A stretch of 64,000 nucleotides of DNA from Leptolyngbya sp. SIOISBB (lineage in GTDB: Bacteria; Cyanobacteriota; Cyanobacteriia; Phormidesmidales; Phormidesmidaceae): assembly GCA_010671905.1 (NCBI GenBank), contig JAAHII010000001.1, positions 4,030,001 to 4,094,000 of the forward strand, written 5' to 3'. A model generated the notes under the pieces. It made no database searches and was not told the DNA's origin. It saw nothing but the letters and a program-made list of their open reading frames with translations. Position numbers and translations under genes: made by a program. Position 1 is the stretch's first letter, and each line of letters opens with the position of its first letter. This document shows, piece by piece, positions 1 through 8,522 of the stretch.

Positions 1-1668
1 GTCAAACATGGCATCCAGTGCATTCGCGACGATGTTGGTGAAAACTTGATTGAGCTGAGCCGGCGAGCAGCGCACCAGGGGCAAAGCGCCATACTCTTTA
101 ATCACATCAATGCCATGTTTGAGGCGATGGTTCAAAATCAGCAGAGTACTGTCCAGCCCTTCATGAATATCCACCTCTTTGACAACCGCTTCGTCTAGTC
201 GAGAATAGTTGCGCAGGGACACCACAATATCCCGAACTCGCTTCGTTCCAGTTTTCATCGACTGCAACAATTTGCTCGAATCTTCTAGCACAAATTTCAG
301 GTCAATCTCTTTTTCCTTCGCGAAGATAGCTTCGGTTGGCTCCGGGTATTCGCGCTGATAAGTTTCCAAGAGAGCTCGTAAATCTTGGATGTACCCCTTG
401 AGAGGGATGATATTCCCTTGAATAAAGTTGATGGGATTGTTAATTTCATGGGCGATACCCGCTACCATCTGCCCTAAGCTCGACATTTTTTCCGTCTGAA
501 TGAGCTGCGACTGAGCTTCCTTAAGCTCTGCGAGGGCGCTGGTGAGTTCTGCGGTGCGGCTCTCTACTTGAGCTTCGAGGGTGTGGCTTGCTCGTTCAAG
601 GTCATGGGTATATTGCCCAACCCAGGCAATCAGTTGGTTCAACGCCTCAGCCAAAGCCCCGATTTCATCTTCGCGATCGGCAGACGCCCGTAAACTAAAG
701 TTTTCCTGCTCGACTACTTGCTTAGCCGTGTCCGTAATCGACTGGACGGGTTTGGCAATTCTGCGTGCCAGCCAATATCCGGCTATTGCAGCCAGCCCTA
801 AGCTCAAGCCAGATATCCCCACAATCACTAACCAGAGCGCTCGCTGAGCTTGTTGTACAGGTTTTTGAGAAATCAATAAGGCGACATCAAAATGGTCACC
901 CGCAGCACCCTCTAAAGAAAAAATTCTTGTAACATAATTTTTATTTTGCTGCAGTTGCGTTGCCGCATTGTCGTCGTGATAGAAAGAATCTATCCATTGC
1001 AGCGTATGGGGACTCGGTACAGAGGTTGACGCGACCACCTGACCGTCAGACAGGAGCAAGATCTCTTCGCCAATATCCTGATTAATTTGAGTGAGGAGCT
1101 CATCGCTGAGCGCCACCCCGAGCACCACCCCGCCCACAATGCCTTGCTGGGTTTTAACAGGAGACGTACCCACCACTAGGGGCGGGGCCGAATCGCCACC
1201 ACTGACGACAGTAGAAAAGTCAGCCCCCTTTAACACCAGATTGAGGAGAATATCTTGCTCAAGGTTAGCGTCTCGCAAAGCGTTAGTCCGAGTATCCAGC
1301 AGGACTTGACGATCGGTATCTAAAATTTGGATGACATCAGCATCCAAAATTGGTTTGAGGGGCAAGAGCTTCTGCTGCAGTGCTTGCCGGTCACCCTCGG
1401 CGGTATAGCGGGTAATTGCAGGTTCAACCGCCAACAGACGAGCATCGCGCCGTAGGCTCTGCAGCTTCTGTTCTAAGTCCCGCTCAACCAGATTGGCCAA
1501 ATCAATGGCTTTCTCTGCCTGCTTGCGATCAAGGATATTGGCAAAATATTCCCCCAGGACGAAAGTTCCTGTCGTCCACAGTCCTAGAAACAAGAGGATG
1601 AATGGCAGCGCGATTTTAACCGGTAAGGGCGATCGGCGATAATTACAAATGTGATTGATCACAGCCAT
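1..1668 (-). CDS. Membrane sensor histidine kinase, C-terminus beyond window
   Basis: The frame is open from an ATG at 1668 to the window edge (556 codons). A transmembrane helix lies at about residues 16-38. An extracytoplasmic sensor region of about 230 residues follows, resembling a Cache-type fold. A second helix lies near residues 270-295, followed by a HAMP segment and a coiled coil. The H-box reads GIAHEINNPINF with the phospho-accepting His at about residue 407. The start of the N-box (TNIVANALDAM) is reached just before the edge, so the ATP-binding domain is cut by the window and not by mutation. The INNPI type of H-box is common in cyanobacterial kinases. The ligand and the cognate regulator cannot be seen. 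Confidence 0.88.
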   Translation of the reverse strand, partial: MAVINHICNYRRSPLPVKIALPFILLFLGLWTTGTFVLGEYFANILDRKQAEKAIDLANLVERDLEQKLQSLRRDARLLAVEPAITRYTAEGDRQALQQKLLPLKPILDADVIQILDTDRQVLLDTRTNALRDANLEQDILLNLVLKGADFSTVVSGGDSAPPLVVGTSPVKTQQGIVGGVVLGVALSDELLTQINQDIGEEILLLSDGQVVASTSVPSPHTLQWIDSFYHDDNAATQLQQNKNYVTRIFSLEGAAGDHFDVALLISQKPVQQAQRALWLVIVGISGLSLGLAAIAGYWLARRIAKPVQSITDTAKQVVEQENFSLRASADREDEIGALAEALNQLIAWVGQYTHDLERASHTLEAQVESRTAELTSALAELKEAQSQLIQTEKMSSLGQMVAGIAHEINNPINFIQGNIIPLKGYIQDLRALLETYQREYPEPTEAIFAKEKEIDLKFVLEDSSKLLQSMKTGTKRVRDIVVSLRNYSRLDEAVVKEVDIHEGLDSTLLILNHRLKHGIDVIKEYGALPLVRCSPAQLNQVFTNIVANALDAMFD

Positions 1669-1689
1669 GACCTCAGCGGTTTTCAGAAA

Positions 1690-1889
1690 TAATGTATGGA
1701 GAGAGCGGTTGGTCACCATCGCAGCGGCAAAAGTTGGCCATCGCAGCCTCTCCATCCATCAGACTGGGAGGACGACAACTGTCACTGAAAAGGACAGCGT
1801 TCCTCCATCGAAAACAGGGTCACTGTTCAAAACAGGTCACTGTTCAAGCGATGGAGGCTATGGGGGGGGGGAAAACCCGATTCATTTGC
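1690..1889. other. Intergenic stretch with direct repeat and G10 tract
   Basis: This non-coding stretch lies between the kinase start and the PstS-like gene. It holds two close copies of GGTCACTGTTCAA near 1818-1850 and a run of ten G residues at about 1862-1871. Open frames crossing it run into the PstS-like gene on the other strand and look spurious. Confidence 0.5.
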
Positions 1890-2732
1890 TTATGGAGAGA
1901 TGAACTCGGCTTCCACAAGAATGTCTTGTCCCTCTGGAGTGGCCATGAAATCAACCAAAGCTTGGACTTCTGGCTTAGGCGATTGCGAAATAACGAACCC
2001 GATGGGCAGAGACATCTGGTAATCGCCGGATTGGATGGTTTCAAACGATGGCGCAACGCCGTCAATGCTCAAAATCGTGACGGGTAATTCATCGATTTCG
2101 TCTTCTAATGGAACTGCCGCCATACTGAAATCGGAGTTCCCAATTGTCTCAAGCAGTTCATCATCTTCACGGAAAACCACCGCTTTAGATGTAATTTCCA
2201 AATCATCCCCGAGGTAGGTCTCTCTGAGCACCTGCTTTTCGTTCTCATCTTCTGGTAAATCTAAAAGAACGATCTCGGCATCGGGACCTCCCAGTGCCTG
2301 CCAGTTGGTAATGTCACCCCGATAAATGTCCTGGATCTGGTCAGGGGTGATGTTGGTGACGCCGGTAACTGATTCATGTACGGCGATGACGAGAGGTGTT
2401 TCCCCCATCAGCACATAGGTCAGCTCATTGCCCAGCTCATCGGCTGAGAGCTGACGGCTTACGCCCCCAATATCGAGGGCTGCTTGCGTTACCCCCTCAA
2501 TACCGCCACTGGTTTGACTGGCCGGGAGAAAGGTCGTTTCAAGCTCCCCCGCTTCAGCGTTGTAGCCATCAATCAGGAGTTCGATCGCATCGTAAGCTTC
2601 TGTAGACCCCCCCACATTAATGGTGCCGGTGGTCGCTGCGGCATCTTCTTCGACGGTACTGCTACCAGAACAGCTCCCCGTCAGTAGCATGGCGCTACCC
2701 AGTAGTAAGACAAAAAGTTTGTTGGCTTTCAT
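1890..2732 (-). CDS. PstS-like phosphate-family substrate-binding lipoprotein
   Basis: This 280-residue protein has a lipoprotein signal (LGSAMLLTGSC, Cys about residue 21) and is therefore predicted to be anchored on the periplasmic face of a membrane. The body resembles the PstS-like family of substrate-binding proteins: a VGGSTEAYDAIELL start strand, then a segment GGIEGVTQAALDIGGVSRQL, then the TPLVIAVHESVTGVTNIT and IYRGDITNW motifs. In this family the IYxGxxxxW motif is typical of phosphate binders. No pst permease genes adjoin it, so it may act as an accessory binding protein or in phosphate sensing. The ligand is inferred from family resemblance only. Confidence 0.82.
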   Translation of the reverse strand: MKANKLFVLLLGSAMLLTGSCSGSSTVEEDAAATTGTINVGGSTEAYDAIELLIDGYNAEAGELETTFLPASQTSGGIEGVTQAALDIGGVSRQLSADELGNELTYVLMGETPLVIAVHESVTGVTNITPDQIQDIYRGDITNWQALGGPDAEIVLLDLPEDENEKQVLRETYLGDDLEITSKAVVFREDDELLETIGNSDFSMAAVPLEDEIDELPVTILSIDGVAPSFETIQSGDYQMSLPIGFVISQSPKPEVQALVDFMATPEGQDILVEAEFISP

Positions 2733-3193
2733 AAGGCTGCTATAAATAGAAATTTGTAAATCGAACCATTGTTTTCATTTAAGAGTACCCATAGAAAAGT
2801 CTCGAAATTACAAAAAGCTGACCTACAGCGTTTGCACGGTCGGGTTTCGCACCTTAAACTCAGTGACCAAGCCGCATTTCACTCTCAACAAAATTTATTA
2901 AGTGACAACCCAAAGGCTACTTTTCAGCCGGGTAAAATACCGAGGGCGTTGCTCAATTGCAGGATGAACTGCAACGGGGTAACCATCTAAGAGTGCTACT
3001 AGCTGTTGTCTTGAGGCCATAGAAAAAATCAAATTCATCCCATCACTGACCAAGGTCAATGAGCCAAAGGATGGCCCTACCTAGTTTTTCTTTGGTCGGG
3101 GAATATAAACAATTGTCTTAAGCCCTCAATCGGGCTGGATAATAGTTAGGCCGTGGTATCCAGACATTAGCGAGCAAACTCGGCAACCCATTT
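2733..3193. other. Intergenic region, no gene recognised
   Basis: This is divergent spacing between the PstS-like gene and the aldolase gene, so promoters for both probably lie here. A short open frame at 2769-2990 has no recognisable protein features. No strong hairpin was seen. Confidence 0.4.
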
Positions 3194-4039
3194 ATGCTGA
3201 CTTCTACCCAAGAGCTGTTAGAAAAAGCTCAAAAATACGCCTATGCCGTAGGTGCTTTCAACTTATACAATCTCGAAGGTGCCAAGGCCGTGGTCAATGC
3301 GGCGGAAGCCGATAACAGTCCTGCCATTATCCAAATTTTGCCGCACATCCTCAAGTATGGCGGGCCGCCCTTAATCGCCCTCTTTTTAGAAGCCGCAGAC
3401 TCAGCCAGTGTCCCGATGTCTGTACACCTCGACCATTGTGAAGAACCTGACATCATTGAGGCGGCCCTAGAGGCCGGGATTCAATCAGTATTGGCTGATG
3501 GATCGAAATATTCCTATCAAGAAAACTTAGCTTTCACTCGGGAAATGACGGCGCTAGCCCACGCCAAAGGGGCGACGGTGGAAGCTGAAATTGGCCGCAT
3601 CAGTGGCACCGAAGATGGCATGACGGTGGCCGAAAAAGAAGCCAAGATGACTGATCCTGATCAGGCTAAAGAATTTGTCGCTGCTTCCAAGGTGGATTTT
3701 CTCGCCGTCACCATTGGCAATGTCCATGGTCAGTATTTCAGCGAACCTCGCTTAGATTTCGATCGCCTTGCCAAAGTGCGTCAGCGACTCGATATTCCCC
3801 TTGTCTTACATGGGGCTTCAGGGTTACCAGCTCTGATGATTCAGCGCTCCATCGAATTGGGAGTCTGCAAGTTTAACGTCAACACGGAAGTCCGACAAAA
3901 GTATCTAGAGTTTTGGCGGGAGTATGGCAGAACCGACTCTAAAACCGACCTGCTAGACTGCCAAAAAGCCGCCACGGGGGCAATGCAAGAGATCGTCGCC
4001 CAAAAGATTAGGCTGTTCGGGAGTGCGGGTAAAGCTTGA
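3194..4039 (+). CDS. Class II fructose/tagatose-bisphosphate aldolase family protein
   Basis: The 281 residues match the zinc-dependent class II aldolase fold (ketose-bisphosphate aldolase, GatY/KbaY-like). The metal and substrate motifs are all present: VHLDHC (about residues 78-83), VEAEIGRISG, TIGNVHG with a zinc-ligand His, LVLHGASG with another, and KFNVNTEVR in the phosphate-binding region. The length agrees with the short GatY/KbaY branch (about 285) and not with the longer FbaA type (about 345-360). The gene stands alone. Fructose-1,6-bisphosphate is the default substrate guess, but related ketose phosphates are possible. Confidence 0.87.
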   Translation: MLTSTQELLEKAQKYAYAVGAFNLYNLEGAKAVVNAAEADNSPAIIQILPHILKYGGPPLIALFLEAADSASVPMSVHLDHCEEPDIIEAALEAGIQSVLADGSKYSYQENLAFTREMTALAHAKGATVEAEIGRISGTEDGMTVAEKEAKMTDPDQAKEFVAASKVDFLAVTIGNVHGQYFSEPRLDFDRLAKVRQRLDIPLVLHGASGLPALMIQRSIELGVCKFNVNTEVRQKYLEFWREYGRTDSKTDLLDCQKAATGAMQEIVAQKIRLFGSAGKA

Positions 4040-4087
4040 TGCAGACGGGCGCGATCGCCAACCTATAAGGTGCTGTGCGGGTGCCAA

Positions 4088-4750
4088 TTACAACAAACCG
4101 CGATAGCGGATAAAGACCAAGATCGCAGCCCAGGCACCTAAGGCCACTTTGACAGCCACTAGGATATTCAACAACGGAATCCAACCGCCGCTAATTAGGC
4201 TACCAGCATCTCCGTAGGGGAGTTCTAAGCCGATTAAAGACAACGCGGCGATGACGATGAAGATCAACACCGACACTTTTTCCAAGGTGGCAGCTCTCCA
4301 GCGTTTATAGATCGATTCCATCCAACTAGAGGAAGACGTGATGGCGACTAGGCCGATCGCCGTCCCCCCCGCGACGCCAGCGGCAAAGCCCCCACCCGGA
4401 CTTAAGTGTCCCCGAATCGCGAGTTCAATGCTGACGAGGGTGGCAATGGTGGCGCCCAACCGGGCTAGCACAATGGAGGGATCGTCGGTGAATTGGTAAA
4501 TCGTGCAGGAGGGCTGTTCATCGGCTAGTAAAAACCGGACGCCCATGATGGCGATACTAAAAACCACCACCTCGAAGATCGTGTCATACAGGCGATTGCG
4601 AAAGATGATGCCCGATACCGCATTGACCACGCCGGTATCTTCGACCACCATTTCCACCACGGATAGCTCGGCCGTATCGACGCTGGGGCTGGGAAACACC
4701 AGCATCTTGAGATAGAGCGCGATCGCGGCGGCAATGTAGACCCACTTCAT
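4088..4750 (-). CDS. mrpB: Mrp Na+/H+ antiporter subunit: MbhE-like segment fused to MrpB
   Basis: This 220-residue membrane protein has two parts. Residues about 45-75 (RNRLYDTIFEVVVFSIAIMG) resemble the MbhE-like tail found at the C-terminus of MrpA in other bacteria. The remainder carries the MrpB signature around RGHLSPGGGFAAGVAGG and further helices. The start overlaps the stop of the preceding gene by ATGA, which indicates translational coupling at the 3' end of the seven-gene Mrp operon. Mrp complexes exchange cytoplasmic Na+ for protons and support salt and alkaline tolerance. Confidence 0.82.
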   Translation of the reverse strand: MKWVYIAAAIALYLKMLVFPSPSVDTAELSVVEMVVEDTGVVNAVSGIIFRNRLYDTIFEVVVFSIAIMGVRFLLADEQPSCTIYQFTDDPSIVLARLGATIATLVSIELAIRGHLSPGGGFAAGVAGGTAIGLVAITSSSSWMESIYKRWRAATLEKVSVLIFIVIAALSLIGLELPYGDAGSLISGGWIPLLNILVAVKVALGAWAAILVFIRYRGLL

Positions 4751-5391
4751 GATTGACCCTCCAAGGCATTCTGCAATTGACTGTTGGGTGGCTGTTGGCC
4801 GGAGGGCATCAACCGTAACGCTCGCGAAAAACTGACCGTCGCGCTCTCCGTTGGTAGGGCCGCATCCAGAATTTCGTATAGTCGGGGAATGCGGACATTG
4901 AGCGCATAGGGAACATTCGGGGTATCGATGGCCGGATCAGTCTCCACTTGGCTGGCGGGCACACAAACCGCATGGATTTCCTTACTTTCCAGAGCGAACT
5001 GTAGGGCTTGAGGACTGGCGTAAGACAGCACTTCTAAGCGCAAGTGGTGCTGTTTGAGCACCTTACGGAGTGCCGGAAAGAGGTGCTGAGACAGAGGAGT
5101 CTCCTTGATGACCTGGCTCTCGGTCGATGCCACTGTTTCGAGGATGCCGAGGCGCAAACTCATCGAAGACCGCACGGCGATCGCATATAGCGTGATGGAG
5201 AGCATGGTACCCACCAAGGCTTCTGTCAGGGCAACGTCGGCGGCCCCAAAGAGCGCATACACCAGGGCCGCCACGGCACCCACAATGCCTCGGATGATGA
5301 GGGCATGATATGGATTCACCTGGGTGACCAACATACAGGCGGTGAGCGGTAGCAGCGCTGTGATCGCTACCACATCAAGATTCTCAAGCAT
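4747..5391 (-). CDS. DUF4040/MbhD-domain Mrp subunit (MrpA C-terminal part)
   Basis: The N-terminal about 85 residues form membrane helices with the DUF4040/MbhD pattern (NPYHALIIRGIVGAVAAL, GAADVALTEALVGTM), which in two-domain MrpA lies near its C-terminus. The following about 120 residues are soluble and look like a small alpha/beta domain of unknown role (KQHHLRLEVLSYASPQALQ). The large NuoL-like N-terminal half of MrpA is absent here. The gene overlaps mrpG by 8 nt and mrpB by 4 nt. It fills the mrpA position in the cyanobacterial C-D-E-F-G-A-B order. Confidence 0.75.
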   Translation of the reverse strand: MLENLDVVAITALLPLTACMLVTQVNPYHALIIRGIVGAVAALVYALFGAADVALTEALVGTMLSITLYAIAVRSSMSLRLGILETVASTESQVIKETPLSQHLFPALRKVLKQHHLRLEVLSYASPQALQFALESKEIHAVCVPASQVETDPAIDTPNVPYALNVRIPRLYEILDAALPTESATVSFSRALRLMPSGQQPPNSQLQNALEGQS

Positions 5392-5665
5392 CTTCTCCTC
5401 CCGTACTCGAACAGTAAGCCAACACGTAACCCAACACCGTATTCCAAATGGCCAAGCAGATCAGCGCTAACACCAAGAGCGGCCATTCGCTCGGAATTTT
5501 GAGTAACAACCCCAAGACAATACTCATTGAGCCCAGGGTGTCGGCGACAGAAAGACTGTGGAGTTTGAATAAGACAGAGCGATGGCCCAGTAAGGGCAAC
5601 GTGCCCCAAAACCAGAAAACGATGCCTAAGACGATTAGGCCGTAGCTGAAGGCGTCGTTAATCAT
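5384..5665 (-). CDS. mrpG: Mrp antiporter subunit MrpG
   Basis: The 93 residues contain three hydrophobic helices and the MnhG/PhaG-type segment GTLPLLGHRSVLFKLHSLSVADTLGS. The length is normal for MrpG. The gene overlaps mrpF by 4 nt and the DUF4040 gene by 8 nt, so it belongs to the same transcript. The product is a small integral membrane subunit of the Mrp complex. Confidence 0.82.
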   Translation of the reverse strand: MINDAFSYGLIVLGIVFWFWGTLPLLGHRSVLFKLHSLSVADTLGSMSIVLGLLLKIPSEWPLLVLALICLAIWNTVLGYVLAYCSSTGGEDA

Positions 5666-5913
5666 AATTCGTTCAACCTCCGAATAATGTGGGCCAACAG
5701 CATGAGCGCCGCATTGCCCACACTCAAAATCAAGACGCCGACCAGACCAATCATCCAGTCATCACGGAGGACCGACACCACCAAAATCATGATGGAAGTT
5801 TTGGTGGCAATGCTGGCAAAGGCCAACATTTTTTGCCAGATATCTTCATCTTGCCAAGCCTCATAAATGGGAATTAATAAGGCCAATATCATCGCAATTA
5901 GAATGCCATTCAT
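5662..5913 (-). CDS. mrpF: Mrp antiporter subunit MrpF
   Basis: The 83 residues form three helices and include a DDWMIGLVGVLILSVGNAAL stretch typical of MrpF/MnhF proteins. The length is normal. Unlike the other neighbours, which overlap, mrpF is separated from the end of mrpE by about 150 nt. Confidence 0.78.
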   Translation of the reverse strand: MNGILIAMILALLIPIYEAWQDEDIWQKMLAFASIATKTSIMILVVSVLRDDWMIGLVGVLILSVGNAALMLLAHIIRRLNEL

Positions 5914-6063
5914 AGGGATGTGAAATAGAGACTTTAGGAGCCAGTAATCAGAATAGAGAAGTGAGCCATCGGCATTCGATCATCAGAAAATACACATTGA
6001 AGCAGGGGAACGTAGTCAAAAATTGAACCGCTAATATCAAAACTAAAATCCCACATTGAGACC
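5914..6063. other. Gap inside the Mrp operon
   Basis: About 150 nt separate the restored mrpE stop (6064) from the mrpF start, while every other junction of the operon overlaps. No open frame of note was seen. It could hold an internal promoter or a processing site, but no specific motif supports this. Confidence 0.4.
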
Positions 6064-6499
6064 TTAAGGTTCAGAACGTTCTACACTCATATCCACTGAT
6101 TCCCGAACTCGTCTACTTTTCCGTCGCCGGACGCGATGCACCTCATACCAACCGTCTTCGTGGTATTTCAACACAATGGTTTTCGGGGTAAAGGTAATGA
6201 GAAAAAATGTCTAGGAAGATCAGCCCAGAAGTACGATTAGGCTTGACTCGTTCCATCACCGTATCTTCGTCCGTGTGGGGCCGAAAGATGATTTCGATCG
6301 CCTCGATATAAGCCGTGGGGATAGCAATGATAATTTCCCACAAGACATGCAACCAGTCCCGTAGAAGGGCAGTGACGGTACGATTTCGCGGCAAAATCAG
6401 AGCAATACAAACACCAATAATGATGTTGGCGGGACTCAAATCAGCGGTTAATAAAAACCAGATGACCAGCCGCAAGATAAGGTCAAGATATCCGATCAT
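6064..6499 (-). pseudogene. mrpE: Mrp antiporter subunit MrpE, frameshifted
   Basis: The frame from 6499 encodes MrpE (helices at the start, then IEAIEIIFRPHTDEDT and RTSGLIFLDIF) but switches to a nonsense tail after residue about 97 and stops at 6143. The other frame continues the family's C-terminal sequence at once: ITFTPKTIVLKYHEDGWYEV, then HRVRRRKS, ending at 6064. The switch falls in a run of six A on the plus strand (6202-6207). Removing one base gives an intact protein of 144 residues reading DIFLITFTPK. The start overlaps mrpD by ATGA. The gene is either a real frameshift mutant or carries a one-base sequence error. Confidence 0.88.
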
Positions 6500-7929
6500 G
6501 CGAGCACCATCCCAAATAAAAACAGCAGCATTAAACTCATTGCGCCAATCAGGTGGTCAAACTGCTCGACCACTCGCGGGAGCTTGATGACGATCCGGCG
6601 AAAGATGACCCAGTAGGCCGCCCAACCCAGAGCAATCGTGGCGAGCGGCTTCACAATATTGCCGAGGGTGTAGGCTTCGTAATACACCACGTTGGCAAAG
6701 ACCAACCCGCCTAGTAAGAGCGTCATCGCTAGCCAAAAGCCCGGCTTGACGGGACTTTTCAGTTCCCCACTCTGAGGCAGAAAAATAAATTTAGCAAAAG
6801 AGATGGCGGTGCCTAAGGCCGCAAGATTCATGCCGATCACCTGCCAGGGCAGCAGATTTTTCATGGTGAGAACTTTGGCCCCAAACCCTGACAACAGCGG
6901 AAAACCAGAAATTGAAAAGCTCGCGATCGCCAAGGCCACCCAAACTGAACGCGGAATCGGCTCATGTTGTAGCACTTTCAGGTTGCGGCTCGGCAGATTG
7001 CCGGCAATTAAAAACAGCGCTGATTTCACCAAGCCGTGGGTCAGGGCATAAAAGCCGCCCACTTCGGGAGCAGCCATCACAAACCCCAACTGCGACACCG
7101 TGTGAAACGCCAACATCCGCTTGGTGTCTTTTTCAAATACGGCATAGCCGACGCCTAGCAAGGCCGTGCCCACCCCAAAGAACCGCACAATGGGGTCGAT
7201 ATCTTCGAACATGAGGGCAAATCGCGCCAGCGGATAAATGCCTGACTTGACAACGACGCCCGACAGCAAGGCTGATACCGGCGTCTCCGACTCCGAATGG
7301 GTCAGCGGTAACCACAGCCCAGAGACAAAGATGCCGCCCTTGGTCAGTAGCCCCACAAACAGCAGGGCGATCGCATCCATGGGAGCATTTTCGAGCGCGC
7401 TAAAGGCAAAGGACTGGCTCTGTTGATAGACCAACGCTGCGCCCAAGAGAAAAAACAGCATGGCCGTGTTGCTGACAAACAAATAGCGCAACCCGACCCA
7501 AATTGAGCGATCGCTGCGGGGATAGGCAATGAGCAAAAATGCCGCGATCCCAATGACCTCTAGCGCAACATAGAGACTGACCAGGTCAGCGCAGATAAAG
7601 ACGGCATTCACGCTGCCGTGCAGAATGACCGTCTGCGTGTAGAAAAATTTCGATTTGTTTTGGTCCCAGCAATAGAGGACCACCGCCGCTGTCACCAGAG
7701 CATTCGTCAGAATGAAAAACCCACTAAGGGGATCGATCATCAACGTGACGCCAAAACTATCGAGTAATTGCAGGACTCTCGGCGTTTCCTCAAATAGGCA
7801 GACTAGGCTATAGGCCAAAGACGCCAAGGCAACGCCCAGGGTCAACAGTCGTCCTGAGCGCGGCAACAGATAACTGCCAAATCCGAGGAATAGCGGCAGA
7901 GTCACCCAAATGATGGTCAAAGCATTCAT
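6496..7929 (-). CDS. mrpD: Mrp antiporter subunit MrpD (NuoM/N-like)
   Basis: This 477-residue polytopic protein has about 13-14 helices and belongs to the proton-pumping NuoL/M/N family. Landmarks are VSLYVALEVIGIAAFLLIAY (containing the conserved functional Glu), TKGGIFVSGLWLPLTHSES with its conserved Lys, and the region FHTVSQLGFVMAAPEVGG followed by LTHGLVKSALFLIAGNL. It is the only NuoL/M/N-type subunit in this cluster and is predicted to carry the ion translocation path. Both ends overlap their neighbours by four bases. Confidence 0.9.
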   Translation of the reverse strand: MNALTIIWVTLPLFLGFGSYLLPRSGRLLTLGVALASLAYSLVCLFEETPRVLQLLDSFGVTLMIDPLSGFFILTNALVTAAVVLYCWDQNKSKFFYTQTVILHGSVNAVFICADLVSLYVALEVIGIAAFLLIAYPRSDRSIWVGLRYLFVSNTAMLFFLLGAALVYQQSQSFAFSALENAPMDAIALLFVGLLTKGGIFVSGLWLPLTHSESETPVSALLSGVVVKSGIYPLARFALMFEDIDPIVRFFGVGTALLGVGYAVFEKDTKRMLAFHTVSQLGFVMAAPEVGGFYALTHGLVKSALFLIAGNLPSRNLKVLQHEPIPRSVWVALAIASFSISGFPLLSGFGAKVLTMKNLLPWQVIGMNLAALGTAISFAKFIFLPQSGELKSPVKPGFWLAMTLLLGGLVFANVVYYEAYTLGNIVKPLATIALGWAAYWVIFRRIVIKLPRVVEQFDHLIGAMSLMLLFLFGMVLA

Positions 7930-8357
7930 GGCGTATGGCTCTGCTCGATTTCATGCGTGTCCAATGTGGGATTGTCACGCGATAGTTTCATCACGCCGAC
8001 TAGCATGAGCGCCTGAATGGAGAAGCCGATAACAATCGCGGTCAAAATTACCGCCTGCGGGACGGGGTCCGCATAGGCGACGTCACGGCCTTCCGCCAAG
8101 ATGGGCGTAAACAAACCTGGTCGAGCGGATACCAAAACGTAAAACGCAATGACCCCGGTGCTCATTACATCCATCGCCAGGGTTTTCATCATGAGGTTGC
8201 GCTTTAAGATGATGCCAATAAACCCAATCAGAACCGTCGCAAAGATACAAGCCTCTAACACCGACTTGGGCGCTAGATGAGTCGCTTCTGCCAAACCGAG
8301 AATAAGCGTGTGACTAACTGCATCGGACAGGAACTGATGAATCAGCAACGGCACCAC
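7926..8357 (-). CDS. mrpC: Mrp antiporter subunit MrpC (NuoK-like)
   Basis: The 143 residues contain three helices related to NuoK/MnhC: ACIFATVLIGFIGIILKRNL, VLVSARPGLF and DPVPQAVILTAIVIGFSIQA. The DPxPQAxxLTAIVIG motif is diagnostic of MrpC. It is the first gene of the operon. Its ATG at 8357 follows about 600 nt without an intact gene on this strand, so the operon promoter must lie in that upstream stretch. Confidence 0.88.
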   Translation of the reverse strand: MVPLLIHQFLSDAVSHTLILGLAEATHLAPKSVLEACIFATVLIGFIGIILKRNLMMKTLAMDVMSTGVIAFYVLVSARPGLFTPILAEGRDVAYADPVPQAVILTAIVIGFSIQALMLVGVMKLSRDNPTLDTHEIEQSHTP

Positions 8358-8412
8358 CTCATAAAGCTCATAGACTAAATACTATCAGAATTGTGAATTC
8401 CATTAACTAAAG

Positions 8413-8434
8413 TCTAGTCGTTAGATTGACTAGA
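8413..8434. promoter_or_regulatory. Inverted repeat upstream of the Mrp operon
   Basis: TCTAGTC and GACTAGA form a 7-bp inverted repeat with an 8-nt spacer, about 56 nt upstream of the mrpC start. The geometry suits a dimeric repressor or activator operator. No known binding protein is assigned. Confidence 0.3.
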
Positions 8435-8522
8435 TGTAAGCCTTTGGGTTGGAAAATTTATTGATGCCATCAAGAAGGGTGGCTTATAGCTGAATTACCT
8501 CAGCCGATCGCGATCTAACAGT

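Noticed and set aside
1692-2087. Plus-strand frame of 131 codons
   Set aside because: It overlaps the well-supported PstS-like gene on the other strand and has no family pattern.
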